Part shown: positions 37,936-47,922 of the stretch, piece after piece | How the letters are laid out: every line of letters begins with the position of its first letter | Numbering within the stretch: position 1 is the stretch's first letter | Source of the DNA: an uncultured Lachnospiraceae bacterium | Lineage (GTDB): Bacteria; Bacillota; Clostridia; Lachnospirales; Lachnospiraceae | Length of the DNA: 64,000 nucleotides | Reading direction: 5' to 3' | Assembly: GCA_934401915.1 (NCBI GenBank) | Contig: CAKRSV010000001.1 | Location: forward strand, 1-64,000 | Notes under the pieces: generated by a model | The model's input: the letters and a program-made list of their open reading frames with translations, nothing else | The model's database searches: none | What the model was told of the DNA's origin: nothing | Program-made: the position numbers and the translations under genes

Positions 37936-39016
37936 TATTTTTCCTTCTCCTTTGTTGACTCAGCTTTTGATAAAAGCATTTTCTTAAATTCTCAACTACG
38001 TTTTTTCTATCCAGATCTATTTCCTTCCGGACATATTCCCTACTACTCAAATTCATTTCTTTCAGTACATTCTTCTTTAATCTCAAATTACTTAACGACC
38101 GCACTACCGCCTCATATTCCTGCTCCTCACCGGTCTTTTTCGTCAGGTATTCCGCATCAAAGACATCATGCTTCCAATTCAGTTTCCGAAATGTATCGGT
38201 TACATAGAAATCAATAAAATACTTTTCCAAATCTTCATACTCACTTCTTATGATTGGTGCAAGATGCCTTTCCATCATCTGATATACCGCGGTTGCCATC
38301 TGATCCCGCACATAACAGCTCATGGATTTTATCCGATATTTTTCACAGTCTTCTTTTCCAGGAAAGTAATCCTGTGTATTTAAATTCAGATTTCTCACAT
38401 CAATCGGAGGCCCCACATCTATGTATGACACCCTATTTTCATAATCTTTTACCATAACGATAGGAACTATCTTTTTCCCTGTCTTTAGCGCCAGATTCAC
38501 CGGACCGTCATAAAGAGGTTTGATCAATTTATTCAGATCATAATTATGTGATCCTTCCGGGAAAATAAGGATGCTCTGCGTCTTTAATACCCGCTCCATT
38601 TTTGGAAGAAGGGCTCTTCTCTCCTTTTGATCCAAAACATTAAAGACAATCATTCCATTCAGCCATGACAGGTATACCTCTGGATTGTAATTCAGGTTTT
38701 CCACCGACCCCAATACCAAATACGCATTACGGTCGATAATGTTCAGCATAGTTTCAATATCTTCCGGGCAGACATGGCTTCCCACAAAAATATAACTTTC
38801 TCCTTTTTTCAACTCAGGATAACGCTCCACGATAATATTGTTTGCGCTCCTTTTTTTTGATAGTGGATAGTCAATCGTTGCATTTGTGAATACATTACAG
38901 AGTTTCCGGAAGATGCCGTTAGTTTTGCGGCGCAGGAAAAGTCCTGTATCTGTAGTAAAATGATCCACATCCTTTGTATTTAATTTGTTGATGAAAAGGT
39001 TTCTATACTCTATCAT
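37913..39016 (-). CDS. PlsC-type acyltransferase 5
   Basis: 367 aa, the longest of the five. H-x4-D in GSHVCPEDIETM and FPEGSHNYDLNKL. N-terminal DVDHFTTDTGLFLRRK groups it with acyltransferase 2. The extra C-terminal 110 residues are charged and helical. It lies between ligases 4 and 3, overlapping the latter. Confidence 0.83.
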   Translation of the reverse strand: MIEYRNLFINKLNTKDVDHFTTDTGLFLRRKTNGIFRKLCNVFTNATIDYPLSKKRSANNIIVERYPELKKGESYIFVGSHVCPEDIETMLNIIDRNAYLVLGSVENLNYNPEVYLSWLNGMIVFNVLDQKERRALLPKMERVLKTQSILIFPEGSHNYDLNKLIKPLYDGPVNLALKTGKKIVPIVMVKDYENRVSYIDVGPPIDVRNLNLNTQDYFPGKEDCEKYRIKSMSCYVRDQMATAVYQMMERHLAPIIRSEYEDLEKYFIDFYVTDTFRKLNWKHDVFDAEYLTKKTGEEQEYEAVVRSLSNLRLKKNVLKEMNLSSREYVRKEIDLDRKNVVENLRKCFYQKLSQQRRRKNNDCTDRM

Positions 39017-39047
39017 TTTTTCAATTCGGGTCTTTGCAGATAACCGC

Positions 39048-40775
39048 CTATCTATGAATGGATAGCCATTTATATCCGTCCACGTTTTCTTTCATGACCT
39101 TTATATCCAGTTTTCCGCTGGGCGCCACAGGCAACGCATCCCGATACAAGCGAACTACAACCGGCCAATGGGATACTGGAAGTTTGTTTGCACAATATTT
39201 TTCCACTGCATGAAGGGTCTCATCCACATCCGCATCATCCGTTAGGACCATATGGCATATATGAATTTTTCTACCGTCTATACATCCGGGAATCGCTTTG
39301 CACTGACGAATCTTCGGCACATCTAACACAGCCCTTTCAATATCAAACAGATATATCGTTTCTCCGTCATCATTTACATAGGAATCACTGATCCTTCCAG
39401 CTACATAGACATTCCCGTCCTCCGCAACATATCCCATATCTCCAGTGCAAGCCCAAACGTTCCCGCACTGATCTGTTTTCAAATATTTTTCTGTTTCCTC
39501 AGGCTTTTTGTAATAGCCCAACATTCTGCAAGGTGTCAGAACTCGGATCTCCCCTCTCTTTCCGTAGGTAAGTTCCTTATCCGTGCATACATCAAATGCC
39601 GCCACAACGACTCTAGGCATCGGTATTCCTGAAGCGCCAACAATGTTACATACAGAATTCGAGGAAGTCACCGTTCCTCCACATTCACACATTCCGTATC
39701 CTTTATGAAGTCCTTCTTTGCAGTCATTTTCCTTAAGCCACTTGTTATATTCCTGCTCCACTCTCGGTGCAACATATTCTCCTCCCACAGCGACATACTT
39801 AAAAGCTCTGTAGGCATCTGACCTCGGGTAGTTGTTTTTCATATATTCAAACAGCCCCATAGGTGAAATGAGAAAATTGGGTTTATACTTCTCAATATCC
39901 TTTGCTATCAGTTTAAAATCGAAAATAGGCTCGAGAATTAATGTGATTCCCAGATAGAGAGGCACGAGCATGGTGACACAAATCCCTGTTGAAAACCAGA
40001 TAGGAATCTGTGCGATATATCTATCCTGCCGTTTCATGTCAAACCCAGCGTATTCGTATTGACGCATTAATGCCACGATACCATCATTGGTCAACTGAAT
40101 TCCTTTTTCTGCTCCTGTTGTTCCTGAGGAATAGACCGTAACTGTCGGTGTGTTAGCTTGATATTTCGCAGTCGCATACGCTATTCCCTTTCCGCGACGA
40201 ACAAAGTCATTCCATTCTATAGTCCCCTGGATCTTTTTGACATGCTTCCAGACTCTTACCATTTTTCCTAAAGAATTCGCTGCCGGACACGCAACAACCG
40301 TTTCTATGCCTGTTTTAAAAACAGCTTTCCCGATTTTCTCATAAAGTTCGTTTAGCACGATCAGAATTTTTGCTTCAGTCTCATTGATACGTTCCGCAAG
40401 TTGTGCTTCCGAGAAGGTTGGATTCAGCATATTGGCATTTGTTCCAATCTTGTTAAGCGCCAATACGGTATACAATGCCTCTGGAATTGCTGGCATGCAA
40501 ATTGCTACATTATCACCACGCCTGACCCCCAATGAGGAAAAAGCCCCCGCCACATTCTCAATCTCTGAAAACATCTTCTTATATGTGATTTTTTTGCCAT
40601 AGTAAATCATGGCGATTTCATTACCATAGCTGCAGTTATTTGTATATATACATTCATACACTGTAGCCTTGGGAAAAGTTACATGAAGCGCCTTTTCGTC
40701 ATAATATTTCAACCACGGCTTGTCAATGGATGGATAACCTGTCAGTTCTTTTTTGATATTTTTAATTTCATTCAT
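39048..40775 (-). CDS. Acyl-adenylate-forming ligase 4 (divergent)
   Basis: 575 aa from the ATG at 40775 (AAGAGGAAAAACAA upstream), giving MNEIKNIKKELTGYPSIDKPW. Motifs are VYSSGTTGAEKGIQL, GYGMCECGGTVT (Cys replaces the usual Thr), TGDMGYVAEDG, GRISDSY (usually GRIKR) and APSGKLDIKVM. It is the first gene of the array and the most divergent copy, so it may use a different substrate. Confidence 0.84.
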   Translation of the reverse strand: MNEIKNIKKELTGYPSIDKPWLKYYDEKALHVTFPKATVYECIYTNNCSYGNEIAMIYYGKKITYKKMFSEIENVAGAFSSLGVRRGDNVAICMPAIPEALYTVLALNKIGTNANMLNPTFSEAQLAERINETEAKILIVLNELYEKIGKAVFKTGIETVVACPAANSLGKMVRVWKHVKKIQGTIEWNDFVRRGKGIAYATAKYQANTPTVTVYSSGTTGAEKGIQLTNDGIVALMRQYEYAGFDMKRQDRYIAQIPIWFSTGICVTMLVPLYLGITLILEPIFDFKLIAKDIEKYKPNFLISPMGLFEYMKNNYPRSDAYRAFKYVAVGGEYVAPRVEQEYNKWLKENDCKEGLHKGYGMCECGGTVTSSNSVCNIVGASGIPMPRVVVAAFDVCTDKELTYGKRGEIRVLTPCRMLGYYKKPEETEKYLKTDQCGNVWACTGDMGYVAEDGNVYVAGRISDSYVNDDGETIYLFDIERAVLDVPKIRQCKAIPGCIDGRKIHICHMVLTDDADVDETLHAVEKYCANKLPVSHWPVVVRLYRDALPVAPSGKLDIKVMKENVDGYKWLSIHR

Positions 40776-40887
40776 TTGTTTTTCCTCTTTATTTATGCAA
40801 ATAATATTACCTGACAAGAAAAAATATTTTATCTATATAAATAGCATGGTCACTCTCCTGGCTTCTCTGTTACACGCATATATACCA

Positions 40888-40923
40888 AAGGCGTTTCAAA
40901 AAGTAGACTTTTTGAAACGCCTT
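40888..40923. terminator. Terminator upstream of the acyl-ligase array
   Basis: AAGGCGTTTCAAAAAG (40888-40903) pairs perfectly with 40908-40923 around a TAGA loop. It separates the recombinase gene from the array. Confidence 0.85.
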
Positions 40924-40998
40924 AGATATAATAAATATGTTGTTGTATTTCTAAAAAATTAGTATATATGGTTACATTTATGGGCTGTTTCTTGTTGT

Positions 40999-41625
40999 CT
41001 ACAATTTGGAACAATTTTCCTTCTTTTGTTCTTCTTTTAACTCCATACATCTACGGTAAAAAGTCGTATAATTCATATGTAAATCATCTGCTGCTTTTCG
41101 CAAAGATATTTTTTCATCGCACCATAGCTGGTAATACTTTTCGAATTCCTCCGGCACGTTCTTTTTCCTGCAGCCAAACTGAGTCCCTCTTCGTTTTGCT
41201 GCTGCAATCCCTTCTGCCTGTCTCTGCCTGATAAATGCCCGCTCCGTCTCTGCTACATATGCCAATATCTGAAGCACCAAATCCGAAATAAACACTCCCG
41301 TCAAATCTCCATGGGCTGTGTTTGTATTTAGCAACGGCATATCTATAACCTGAATATCCGCTCCTATTTCCTTGGTAATTTTTCGCCATTGTTCCAGTAT
41401 TTCTTCATAATTTCTTCCCAGTCTATCAATGCTTTTGATAATAAGCACATCACCCTTTTTTAATCTTTTCAGCAGTTGTAAATACTGCGGACGCATAAAA
41501 TTTCCTCCGGAAATCTTATCCAGATAAATGTTCTTTTGCTTAATTTGTTGTTCCTGCATTGCAAAAGATTGTCTTTCCGGGTTCTGATCCTTTGCTGATA
41601 CCCTAATATACCCATAACGTTCCAT
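40999..41625 (-). CDS. Serine recombinase of the resolvase/invertase family
   Basis: 208 aa. The catalytic Ser is in YGYIRVSAKDQNPERQ; IKSIDRLGRNYEEIL and the helix-E region AETERAFIRQRQAEGI follow, with a C-terminal Hin-type HTH (ISLRKAADDLHMNYTTFYRR). It could be a transposon resolvase or a DNA invertase. No obvious res or inverted recombination site is next to it. It may have served in building the surrounding accessory island. Confidence 0.88.
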   Translation of the reverse strand: MERYGYIRVSAKDQNPERQSFAMQEQQIKQKNIYLDKISGGNFMRPQYLQLLKRLKKGDVLIIKSIDRLGRNYEEILEQWRKITKEIGADIQVIDMPLLNTNTAHGDLTGVFISDLVLQILAYVAETERAFIRQRQAEGIAAAKRRGTQFGCRKKNVPEEFEKYYQLWCDEKISLRKAADDLHMNYTTFYRRCMELKEEQKKENCSKL

Positions 41626-41737
41626 CTCTGTCTGCCTCCTTATAAATCTGTTTTTTCATTATAGATTGCAGACACATAAACATCCCATCAAATTATATGT
41701 ACTTAAAACAAGTTCACTTTTGTCATTATAGCATAGT

Positions 41738-41769
41738 AAGAACTTAAAATGTACTTATATTAAGTTCTT
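41738..41769. promoter_or_regulatory. Palindromic operator of the small RHH gene
   Basis: AAGAACTTAA (41738-41747) and TTAAGTTCTT (41760-41769) form a perfect 10-bp inverted repeat 10 bp before the ATG. A related ACTTAAAACAAGTTC lies at about 41701-41715 towards the divergent recombinase. Confidence 0.65.
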
Positions 41770-41779
41770 GGAGGTTTTT

Positions 41780-41941
41780 ATGGAAAAAGACAAACATTTA
41801 GGATTAAGAATTGATTCTGAAACACATGAGAAATTAAAAAGTCTTGCAGAATATGAAGGACGATCTATTAACGGAGAAGTCCTGTATTTGATCCGACAGG
41901 CTATTGCACAGCATGAGCAGCAAAAAGGGGGATTAAGATAG
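41780..41941 (+). CDS. 53-residue Arc-type ribbon-helix-helix repressor
   Basis: 53 aa: strand LGLRIDSETHEKLKSLAEYEGR and helix SINGEVLYLIRQAIAQHEQQ, the classic Arc/MetJ pattern. TTGGAGG precedes the ATG. A perfect inverted repeat directly upstream is a likely operator. It is divergent from the serine recombinase, so it may repress both. Confidence 0.78.
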   Translation: MEKDKHLGLRIDSETHEKLKSLAEYEGRSINGEVLYLIRQAIAQHEQQKGGLR

Positions 41942-41957
41942 TTTATTCTTTCCCTTC

Positions 41958-42083
41958 TGCCTCACAGCCGCATTATTCTCAATAATATAATTGGCAATAT
42001 CGATTGCTCTCCTTGATATAATCTTTCAAAAGATACCCCCTCAGAATACTTTTAACATTCTATAAAGTATTCTGAGGGGGTAT
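41958..42083 (-). pseudogene. Decayed spoIIID 5' copy with leader hairpin (C)
   Basis: It resembles spoIIID codons 1-25 plus the upstream hairpin. A 2-bp deletion after codon 7 shifts the frame. The hairpin arms (42033-42051 and 42065-42083) still pair perfectly over 19 bp although one pair differs from the functional copy. Confidence 0.8.
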
Positions 42084-42162
42084 GACCTGATTCCTTACCA
42101 TTTTGATGCCCTGAACACCTTTTGCCAGCCCTTGATAAAGCACCATAAAAGTATCTTCCCCT

Positions 42163-43177
42163 TTATTTCACACTGGCAAAGTATTTCATCAATATATTTT
42201 TCATATACTGATACCTTCTGGCATAAGTATTTTCGATACGAATAAGTTCAAAGCCATATTCCCTGCATATTTGATTTTTCTTGCTGTCGCACTCCATCAC
42301 AACACTTTTTTCCTGGTGTTCTCTCCCATCCAGTTCGATGGCAAGAATTGGCAGGTCTATTTTTGTCCGTGGCTGTCTCTCATAAACCATTTCCATTCGC
42401 AATATGTTGCAGTTTTTCACACACGCCATCAATCGGGTGATTATTATATGACACAAAAAGTACAGTCCGTTCATTAAAAAAGGCTGTGACAGGTGTATTG
42501 ACAATGGTATTCGTCTTCTTCATGAAGGTCTAAAATAATATCTCTTCCGCCGGTTTCAGGCATTTCCTGATTACATCCAGGCGCATTTCCCGATAAGCAA
42601 GAACATATAATCCCTGTTTCATCGGCACACTCAGGACATTCAATGCTATCTGTTTTATCCGTTTATTCTTCGCATTGTTTGTGCTTCTATATTGAAAGTT
42701 CGAGACAATCTCCTGAAACTGTCCCGGAGTAAGGTAATAATCTTTTCCCTGAACGCAATCTCCATCGAAATGGTCAATCAAACTGTATTCGGCTTTATAG
42801 GGCACCGAATCCAATCTGTTACAATCAATATAATAATTCAGGATTTTCAAATTTGATACATGATGGAACAGGGATGCATATTTCTGTTGGTTTAGCTGAA
42901 TGTCTTCTTTCAGAGATTCCTTCACATCAAAATAGGAGCCTTCTACAATGTTGGAGGATAAAATAGAATCAATATAGATATTTAGTTCAATCGTGGAATA
43001 CTGACCCAGATGGAGTCCCTCTACACGCAGTATTCTCTTGATTGGATTTACATCAATGATACCTATCCAATATTTCGTAATATCTTCCTGTTTATTCTTG
43101 TACTCAATACGCAACCACTTATTCTCATGAATCGCCCTAAAGATATCACGACATACTGTATTCATTCGTTCCTCCAA
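42163..43177 (-). pseudogene. Remnant of a large superfamily 1 helicase with C-terminal nuclease-like domain
   Basis: Three pieces survive. At 42530-43177 lies a 215-residue N-terminal domain (WLRIEYKNKQEDITKYWIGI, VEGLHLGQYSTIELNIYIDSI). In another frame just downstream (about 42390-42520) follows the post-Walker-A helicase stretch TNTIVNTPVTAFF...VSYNNHPIDGV. At 42163-42400 is a C-terminal DUF2726-like piece (LAIELDGREHQEKS, ENTYARRYQYM). The bulk of the helicase is deleted and frames disagree. The assembly of these pieces into one ancestral gene is inference. Confidence 0.72.
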
Positions 43178-43214
43178 AATACCCGCATATTTTCCCTTAT
43201 CATAACAAAAAAAA

Positions 43215-43246
43215 CGGCAATATCCAATATAAATCGAATATTGCCG
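43215..43246 (-). terminator. Terminator of the NlpC/P60 gene
   Basis: CGGCAATAT (43215-43223) pairs with the segment ending at 43246, with eight consecutive T on the minus strand after it. Confidence 0.88.
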
Positions 43247-43254
43247 ATTACCTT

Positions 43255-44535
43255 CTACACAATCCTTCTCACAGTAATAATACTCCGATACGTCGCCGAA
43301 GTAATCTTGATCCCGGTCCGTTCTGTGCTGGCGTGGACAATCTGTCCGTTTCCGATATATATGCCGACATGCCCGCCGTAATAGATGATATCCCCCGGCT
43401 TTGCCTCGGAATAGGATACGCCCTTTCCGACTCCCGCCTGGGCGTAGGAGCTTCTCGGCAGGGAAATGCCGAAGTTTTTATACACGGACATCACGAACCC
43501 GGAGCAGTCCGCTCCGTTTGTCAGGCTGGTACCGCCCGCCACATAAGGATTTCCGATAAACTTGCAGGCATAATTTGCGATGTCCTGCCCCTTACCGCCA
43601 CCGCTTGAAACGGGAGCCGGCGTCTCCTGTTTCTGATCGGAAGATGCCGATTCGGAAGTGCTGTCCGTGCCTGTCTCTTCGCTCTGGCTGGCAAGCTGTT
43701 CCTGCCGCTTTCGTTCTTCCTCTTCCTTCCGTTTCCGCTCCTCTTCTTCCTTGCGCTTTTTCTCTTCCTCTTCGAGTTTTCGGATCCGTGCCGTCTCCTG
43801 CTTGATCTTAGCCGTGTACGCAGCGGCTTCCTGTTTTGCCTGCGCGAGCACGACCGAGTAGTTATCATACTCCTTCTTTTTCTCTGCCAAGACTCCCTGC
43901 ACATACTTCTGTTCGTCCTCAAGCTCTGTCTTGGAAGTCTCAAGCTCCGACTTCTCCTCTTCGAGGGTATCCCAGAGATCTGCCACGCGCTGCACAGTCG
44001 CCTCATACTCTTCCAGAAGTTTCCGGTCATAGTCATACAGTTCTTCGATATAATGCGCCTTGTTCATCATATCGCCCATATCCTGCGCGCCCAGAAAGAT
44101 CTGCAGATAGGAGCTGTCTCCCTGCTCGTACATAAACCGGATCCGGATCTTCATCGATTCATACTGCGTATCCTTCGTCTCGACGGCCTGATCATATTCT
44201 ACCTGTGTCTTTTCGATGTCCTCTTCTTTGTCTGAGATCGCCTGTTCTATCAGGTTGATATCGGTCAGCAGCGACACCATCTCGTCGTCCAGCTCATTGA
44301 TCTCTTCGCCGACGTCAGCCTGCGCTCCTTTATACTGGCCGATCTGTTTATTGACATTGTCAAGCTCCGATTTATTTTTCTCTACGTTCTTCTGTCTTTC
44401 TTCAATATCCTTTTGCAGGTCGGAAACGGTGGTCGCCGAAACCGGCTGCCCCACCGTAAGAAACAGCAGAAAAGACAGTACGGCACAGAATGTTCTTTTA
44501 CATCTTTTTGTTTTTATCCATTTTCTGTTTCTCAT
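43255..44535 (-). CDS. Secreted NlpC/P60 peptidoglycan endopeptidase with coiled coil
   Basis: 426 aa. A signal peptide (basic start, AVLSFLLFLTVGQPVSA) leads a long coiled coil (about 35-250) of PcsB type, ending in KKRKEEEERKRKEEEERK. A Ser/Thr/Pro linker and the NlpC/P60 domain follow, with catalytic Cys in NGADCSGFVM and His in YGGHVGIYIG. It cleaves peptide stems of peptidoglycan during division or wall turnover. Monocistronic with its own terminator. Confidence 0.92.
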   Translation of the reverse strand: MRNRKWIKTKRCKRTFCAVLSFLLFLTVGQPVSATTVSDLQKDIEERQKNVEKNKSELDNVNKQIGQYKGAQADVGEEINELDDEMVSLLTDINLIEQAISDKEEDIEKTQVEYDQAVETKDTQYESMKIRIRFMYEQGDSSYLQIFLGAQDMGDMMNKAHYIEELYDYDRKLLEEYEATVQRVADLWDTLEEEKSELETSKTELEDEQKYVQGVLAEKKKEYDNYSVVLAQAKQEAAAYTAKIKQETARIRKLEEEEKKRKEEEERKRKEEEERKRQEQLASQSEETGTDSTSESASSDQKQETPAPVSSGGGKGQDIANYACKFIGNPYVAGGTSLTNGADCSGFVMSVYKNFGISLPRSSYAQAGVGKGVSYSEAKPGDIIYYGGHVGIYIGNGQIVHASTERTGIKITSATYRSIITVRRIV

Positions 44536-44636
44536 TTTCCGTTGTTTCCTCTTTTTCCGTTATCTCGCACCGCAGCCGCCGGTTTTGCAAAAGATCTGCG
44601 CCTCGCGCCCGGCCTGCCGCGGTCACTATGCCTTTT

Positions 44637-46028
44637 CTACAGCTCGCAGTTATTGACTGTTCTCGGGAAAGGAATGACGTCTCTGATATTTCCCATACCG
44701 GTCAGATACATCACGCATCTCTCAAATCCAAGACCGAAACCAGCGTGTCTTGCGGAGCCGTATTTCCGCAGGTCAAGATAGAACTGATAATCCTCTTTGT
44801 TCAGTCCCAGCTCATCCATTCTCTTCTCCAGAAGCTCCAGATTATCCTCTCTCTGGCTTCCGCCGATGATCTCACCGATACCGGGAACCAGACAATCCAT
44901 GGCTGCCACGGTCTTTCCATCCTCGTTCAATTTCATATAGAAGGCTTTGATTTCCTTCGGGTAATCGGTAACGAATACCGGACGTTTGAATTCCTGCTCG
45001 GTCAGGAATCTTTCATGCTCGGTCTGCAGATCACAGCCCCAGGATACCTTGTATTCGAATTTATCGTTGTTCTTCTCCAGGATCTTGATCGCGTCGGTAT
45101 AGGTTACGTGTGCAAAATCAGAGTTCAGCACATGGTTCAATCTTTCGATCAGTCCCTTGTCCACAAACTGGTTAAAGAAGTTCATCTCTTCCGGTGCATT
45201 TTCGAGCACATAGCGGATCACGTGCTTGAGCATGGCTTCTGCCAGAATCATATCATCTGTCAGATCGGCAAAAGCGATCTCCGGCTCGATCATCCAGAAT
45301 TCTGCCGCATGTCTTGTCGTGTTGGAATTCTCTGCGCGGAAGGTCGGTCCAAAGGTATATACGTTTTTAAATGCAAACGCATAGGTTTCTACATTGAGCT
45401 GGCCGCTTACCGTCAGGTTGGTCGGTTTTCCGAAGAAGTCCTTGGTATAATCTACTTTTCCGTCCTCTGTCAGCGGAAGGTTGTTCAGATCCAGCGTCGT
45501 CACCTGGAACATTTCTCCGGCGCCCTCGCAGTCGCTTCCGGTTATGATCGGCGTGTGCACATACACGAATCCTCTTTCCTGGAAAAAGGTGTGGATGGCG
45601 TATGCGATCAGTGAGCGCACGCGGAACGTTGCCTGGAATGTGTTGGTTCTCGGTCTTAAATGGGAGATTGTTCTAAGGTACTCAAAGCTGTGTCTCTTCT
45701 TCTGCAAAGGATAGTCTGCCGTGGAAACGCCTTCCACAAGGATCTCTGTCGCCTGCATCTCGAATTTCTGCTTTGCCTGCGGCGTCGCAACGATCTTTCC
45801 CTTTGCCACAATGGCAGAGCCTACATTCAGCTTCGATATCGCATCGAAATTGTCGAGCGCATCCGAATATACGATCTGCAGCGGTTCAAAAAAAGTTCCG
45901 TCATTTACCACAATGAATCCAAAGGTCTTGGAATCGCGGATACTTCTCACCCAACCTCCTACTGTGACCTCTGTGTCAATGTACTTTTCGCTCTCGCGGT
46001 ACAAGTCTCTGATGTCTGTCAAATTCAT
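44637..46028 (-). CDS. asnS: Asparaginyl-tRNA synthetase
   Basis: 463 aa. An N-terminal OB-fold ([21 protein letters not shown]) precedes the class II core: [16 protein letters not shown], motif 2 [25 protein letters not shown] and motif 3 [15 protein letters not shown]. The C-terminus [10 protein letters not shown] is typical of AsnRS. It lies 66 bp after the FKBP-type lipoprotein gene. Confidence 0.97.
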   Translation of the reverse strand: MNLTDIRDLYRESEKYIDTEVTVGGWVRSIRDSKTFGFIVVNDGTFFEPLQIVYSDALDNFDAISKLNVGSAIVAKGKIVATPQAKQKFEMQATEILVEGVSTADYPLQKKRHSFEYLRTISHLRPRTNTFQATFRVRSLIAYAIHTFFQERGFVYVHTPIITGSDCEGAGEMFQVTTLDLNNLPLTEDGKVDYTKDFFGKPTNLTVSGQLNVETYAFAFKNVYTFGPTFRAENSNTTRHAAEFWMIEPEIAFADLTDDMILAEAMLKHVIRYVLENAPEEMNFFNQFVDKGLIERLNHVLNSDFAHVTYTDAIKILEKNNDKFEYKVSWGCDLQTEHERFLTEQEFKRPVFVTDYPKEIKAFYMKLNEDGKTVAAMDCLVPGIGEIIGGSQREDNLELLEKRMDELGLNKEDYQFYLDLRKYGSARHAGFGLGFERCVMYLTGMGNIRDVIPFPRTVNNCEL

Positions 46029-46094
46029 TTCTACACCCTCTCATTCTTCATCCCTTATTTTTTGATAACTATCCAGCTCTGAAACGGATTTCTA

Positions 46095-47183
46095 TTATTC
46101 CTGAGTCGTTCCGTTGTCTGCCGGTACTGTCGTGACATTCGCATTTTCGATCAGGAAATCCATCACTTTGTTCGCCAGAAGATATTCCTTCAGCGCTTCC
46201 ACATCCGTGCTCTTCTTATATTCATCGGCCGACGCATATCCGTAGGCTTCCACCCTACGCTGGATCTCCTGGTCTACGTCCTCATCCGTGATCTGGATCC
46301 CTTCTTTGTCGGCGATTGCCTGCATCATCACATACTGCTGCCCTCTGGTCAGCGCGATCTCCTTCAGTTTGTCCTCATACGTGGTCGCATCCAGACCGTA
46401 ATATCTGTTCAGATAATCCACCAGCGTCATATTCTGGTTCTTGGCAAGCGCTGTCATCTCATCCACCAGCCCATTGTAATAGCGGTCGATCATCTCATCC
46501 GGCAGCTTCTCAAAGGTGCATCCTGCCATGATCTTGTCCGTGATATCCGCTTTCACTGTATTGTCATACGTCGACTGCGCATCCTGATAGAAAATGTTGT
46601 ACACATAATCTCTGAACTCATCTACGGTGGACACATTTTCGATCGCAAGTCCGGCTACGAACTCATCGTTCAGCTCCGGCGTCTCCGACTCGCTGATCGC
46701 ATTGATCGTCACCTCAAAAACTACCGGTTTTCCGGCGAGATCCGGGTTGTTCGGATAGGGATCCGGGAAAGTCAGATCCAGCGAGATCTTCTCGCCCACT
46801 TCATGCCCGATCAGTCCGTCCTCAAAGCCGTCGATAAAACTTCCGGAACCGATCGTCAGATCATAGGATCCGGTTCCGCCGTCAAAGGCAACCCCGTCCT
46901 GGTATCCTGCATAGTCGATGCTGACCACATCGCCTTCCTGCACGGCTCTTCCTGTCACTTCCTTGGTCGTTGCCTTCTGTGCCAGAATGTAGTTGATATA
47001 GGAATCCACCACACCATCTGCCACGGCAGGCTCTTTCTCTTCCACCTCGATCCCGGTGTATGTCCCGAGCGTCACGTACTTCTCTGCTTTGATATCCTTC
47101 AGATACTCCTTGCTCCCGCAGGCTGTCAGAAGCACCGCCGCTGCACCCAGCGCGGCCACAAGTCTGATTTTACTTTTTTTCAT
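46095..47183 (-). CDS. FKBP/trigger-factor-like peptidyl-prolyl isomerase lipoprotein
   Basis: 362 aa from the ATG at 47183, where a lipoprotein signal begins (KKSKIRLVAALGAAAVLLTACG); the longer frame lacks support. The FKBP domain has EGDVVSIDYAGYQDGVAFDGG and GSGSFIDGFEDGLIGHEVGEK. The C-terminal region resembles the trigger-factor chaperone arm (IMAGCTFEKLPDEMIDRYYN). Probably folds exported proteins at the membrane surface. Confidence 0.88.
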   Translation of the reverse strand: MKKSKIRLVAALGAAAVLLTACGSKEYLKDIKAEKYVTLGTYTGIEVEEKEPAVADGVVDSYINYILAQKATTKEVTGRAVQEGDVVSIDYAGYQDGVAFDGGTGSYDLTIGSGSFIDGFEDGLIGHEVGEKISLDLTFPDPYPNNPDLAGKPVVFEVTINAISESETPELNDEFVAGLAIENVSTVDEFRDYVYNIFYQDAQSTYDNTVKADITDKIMAGCTFEKLPDEMIDRYYNGLVDEMTALAKNQNMTLVDYLNRYYGLDATTYEDKLKEIALTRGQQYVMMQAIADKEGIQITDEDVDQEIQRRVEAYGYASADEYKKSTDVEALKEYLLANKVMDFLIENANVTTVPADNGTTQE

Positions 47184-47384
47184 AATAGCATCCTCAAATC
47201 TTTTTCTATTTGGATCGTCCGCCCGCTCCGCATCCCAAATCCCTGTTCTGAGCGCACTTTCAACCCATACAAAGAATATACCATAATTCAATAGTTCATA
47301 AAAGAGTTTTTTCTTGCCTAATGGAACAATCAATGATAAAATATGCTGTACGTGATGATCGAATCGTAATCCGGAGGTAAACTG

Positions 47385-47861
47385 ATGAAAACATTTACAG
47401 TTGTTTTATTGATTATTCTGGCTGTGCTTCTGGTGGCCGTTGTGGTATTGTACTTTCTCGGCAAGAAGGCACAGAAGAAGCAGGATGAACAGCAGGCGCA
47501 GATCGACGCCATGAAACAGACCGTTTCCATGCTGATCATCGATAAGAAGCGAATGAAATTAAAGGAAGCCGGTCTGCCGCAAGCAGTTCTGGATCAGACG
47601 CCCAAACTTCTGCGCGGTTCCAAACTTCCCATCGTGAAAGCCAAGGTTGGCCCGCAGATCATGTCCCTGATCTGTGATGAGAAAATTTTTGATTCGGTTC
47701 CGGTCAAGAAGGAAGTCAAGGCGGTGGTCAGCGGAATCTATATCACCGATGTAAAGGGACTTCACGGAAAGCCGGTTGTGGCAGAGCCTAAGAAAAAGAG
47801 CAAGTTCAAACAGCTTGTGGAAAAGGCACAGGAAAAAGCCGGGGCAAAGCCCATCAAATAA
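47385..47861 (+). CDS. Membrane-anchored conserved hypothetical protein
   Basis: 158 aa. One N-terminal membrane helix (FTVVLLIILAVLLVAVVVLYFL) is followed by a charged helix (GKKAQKKQDEQQAQIDAMK) and a soluble domain containing LPQAVLDQTPKLLRGSKLPIVKAKVGPQIMSLICD. Basic C-terminus. I do not recognise a function. It is convergent with the DUF1934 gene. Confidence 0.75.
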   Translation: MKTFTVVLLIILAVLLVAVVVLYFLGKKAQKKQDEQQAQIDAMKQTVSMLIIDKKRMKLKEAGLPQAVLDQTPKLLRGSKLPIVKAKVGPQIMSLICDEKIFDSVPVKKEVKAVVSGIYITDVKGLHGKPVVAEPKKKSKFKQLVEKAQEKAGAKPIK

Positions 47862-47880
47862 AACGGCGCGTGCGCACAGA

Positions 47881-47922
47881 AAAACAGCAGCGATTCTCAA
47901 CTGAGAGAAAAGCTGCTGTTTT
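47881..47922. terminator. Convergent terminator
   Basis: AAAACAGCAGC (47881-47891) pairs with GCTGCTGTTTT (47912-47922). It overlaps the last codons of the DUF1934 gene and serves both convergent genes. Confidence 0.8.

Noticed and set aside
47184..47333. 50-residue N-terminal extension of the FKBP lipoprotein
   Set aside because: The lipoprotein signal peptide starts at the internal ATG at 47183, and the extension has no signal or ribosome-binding site.
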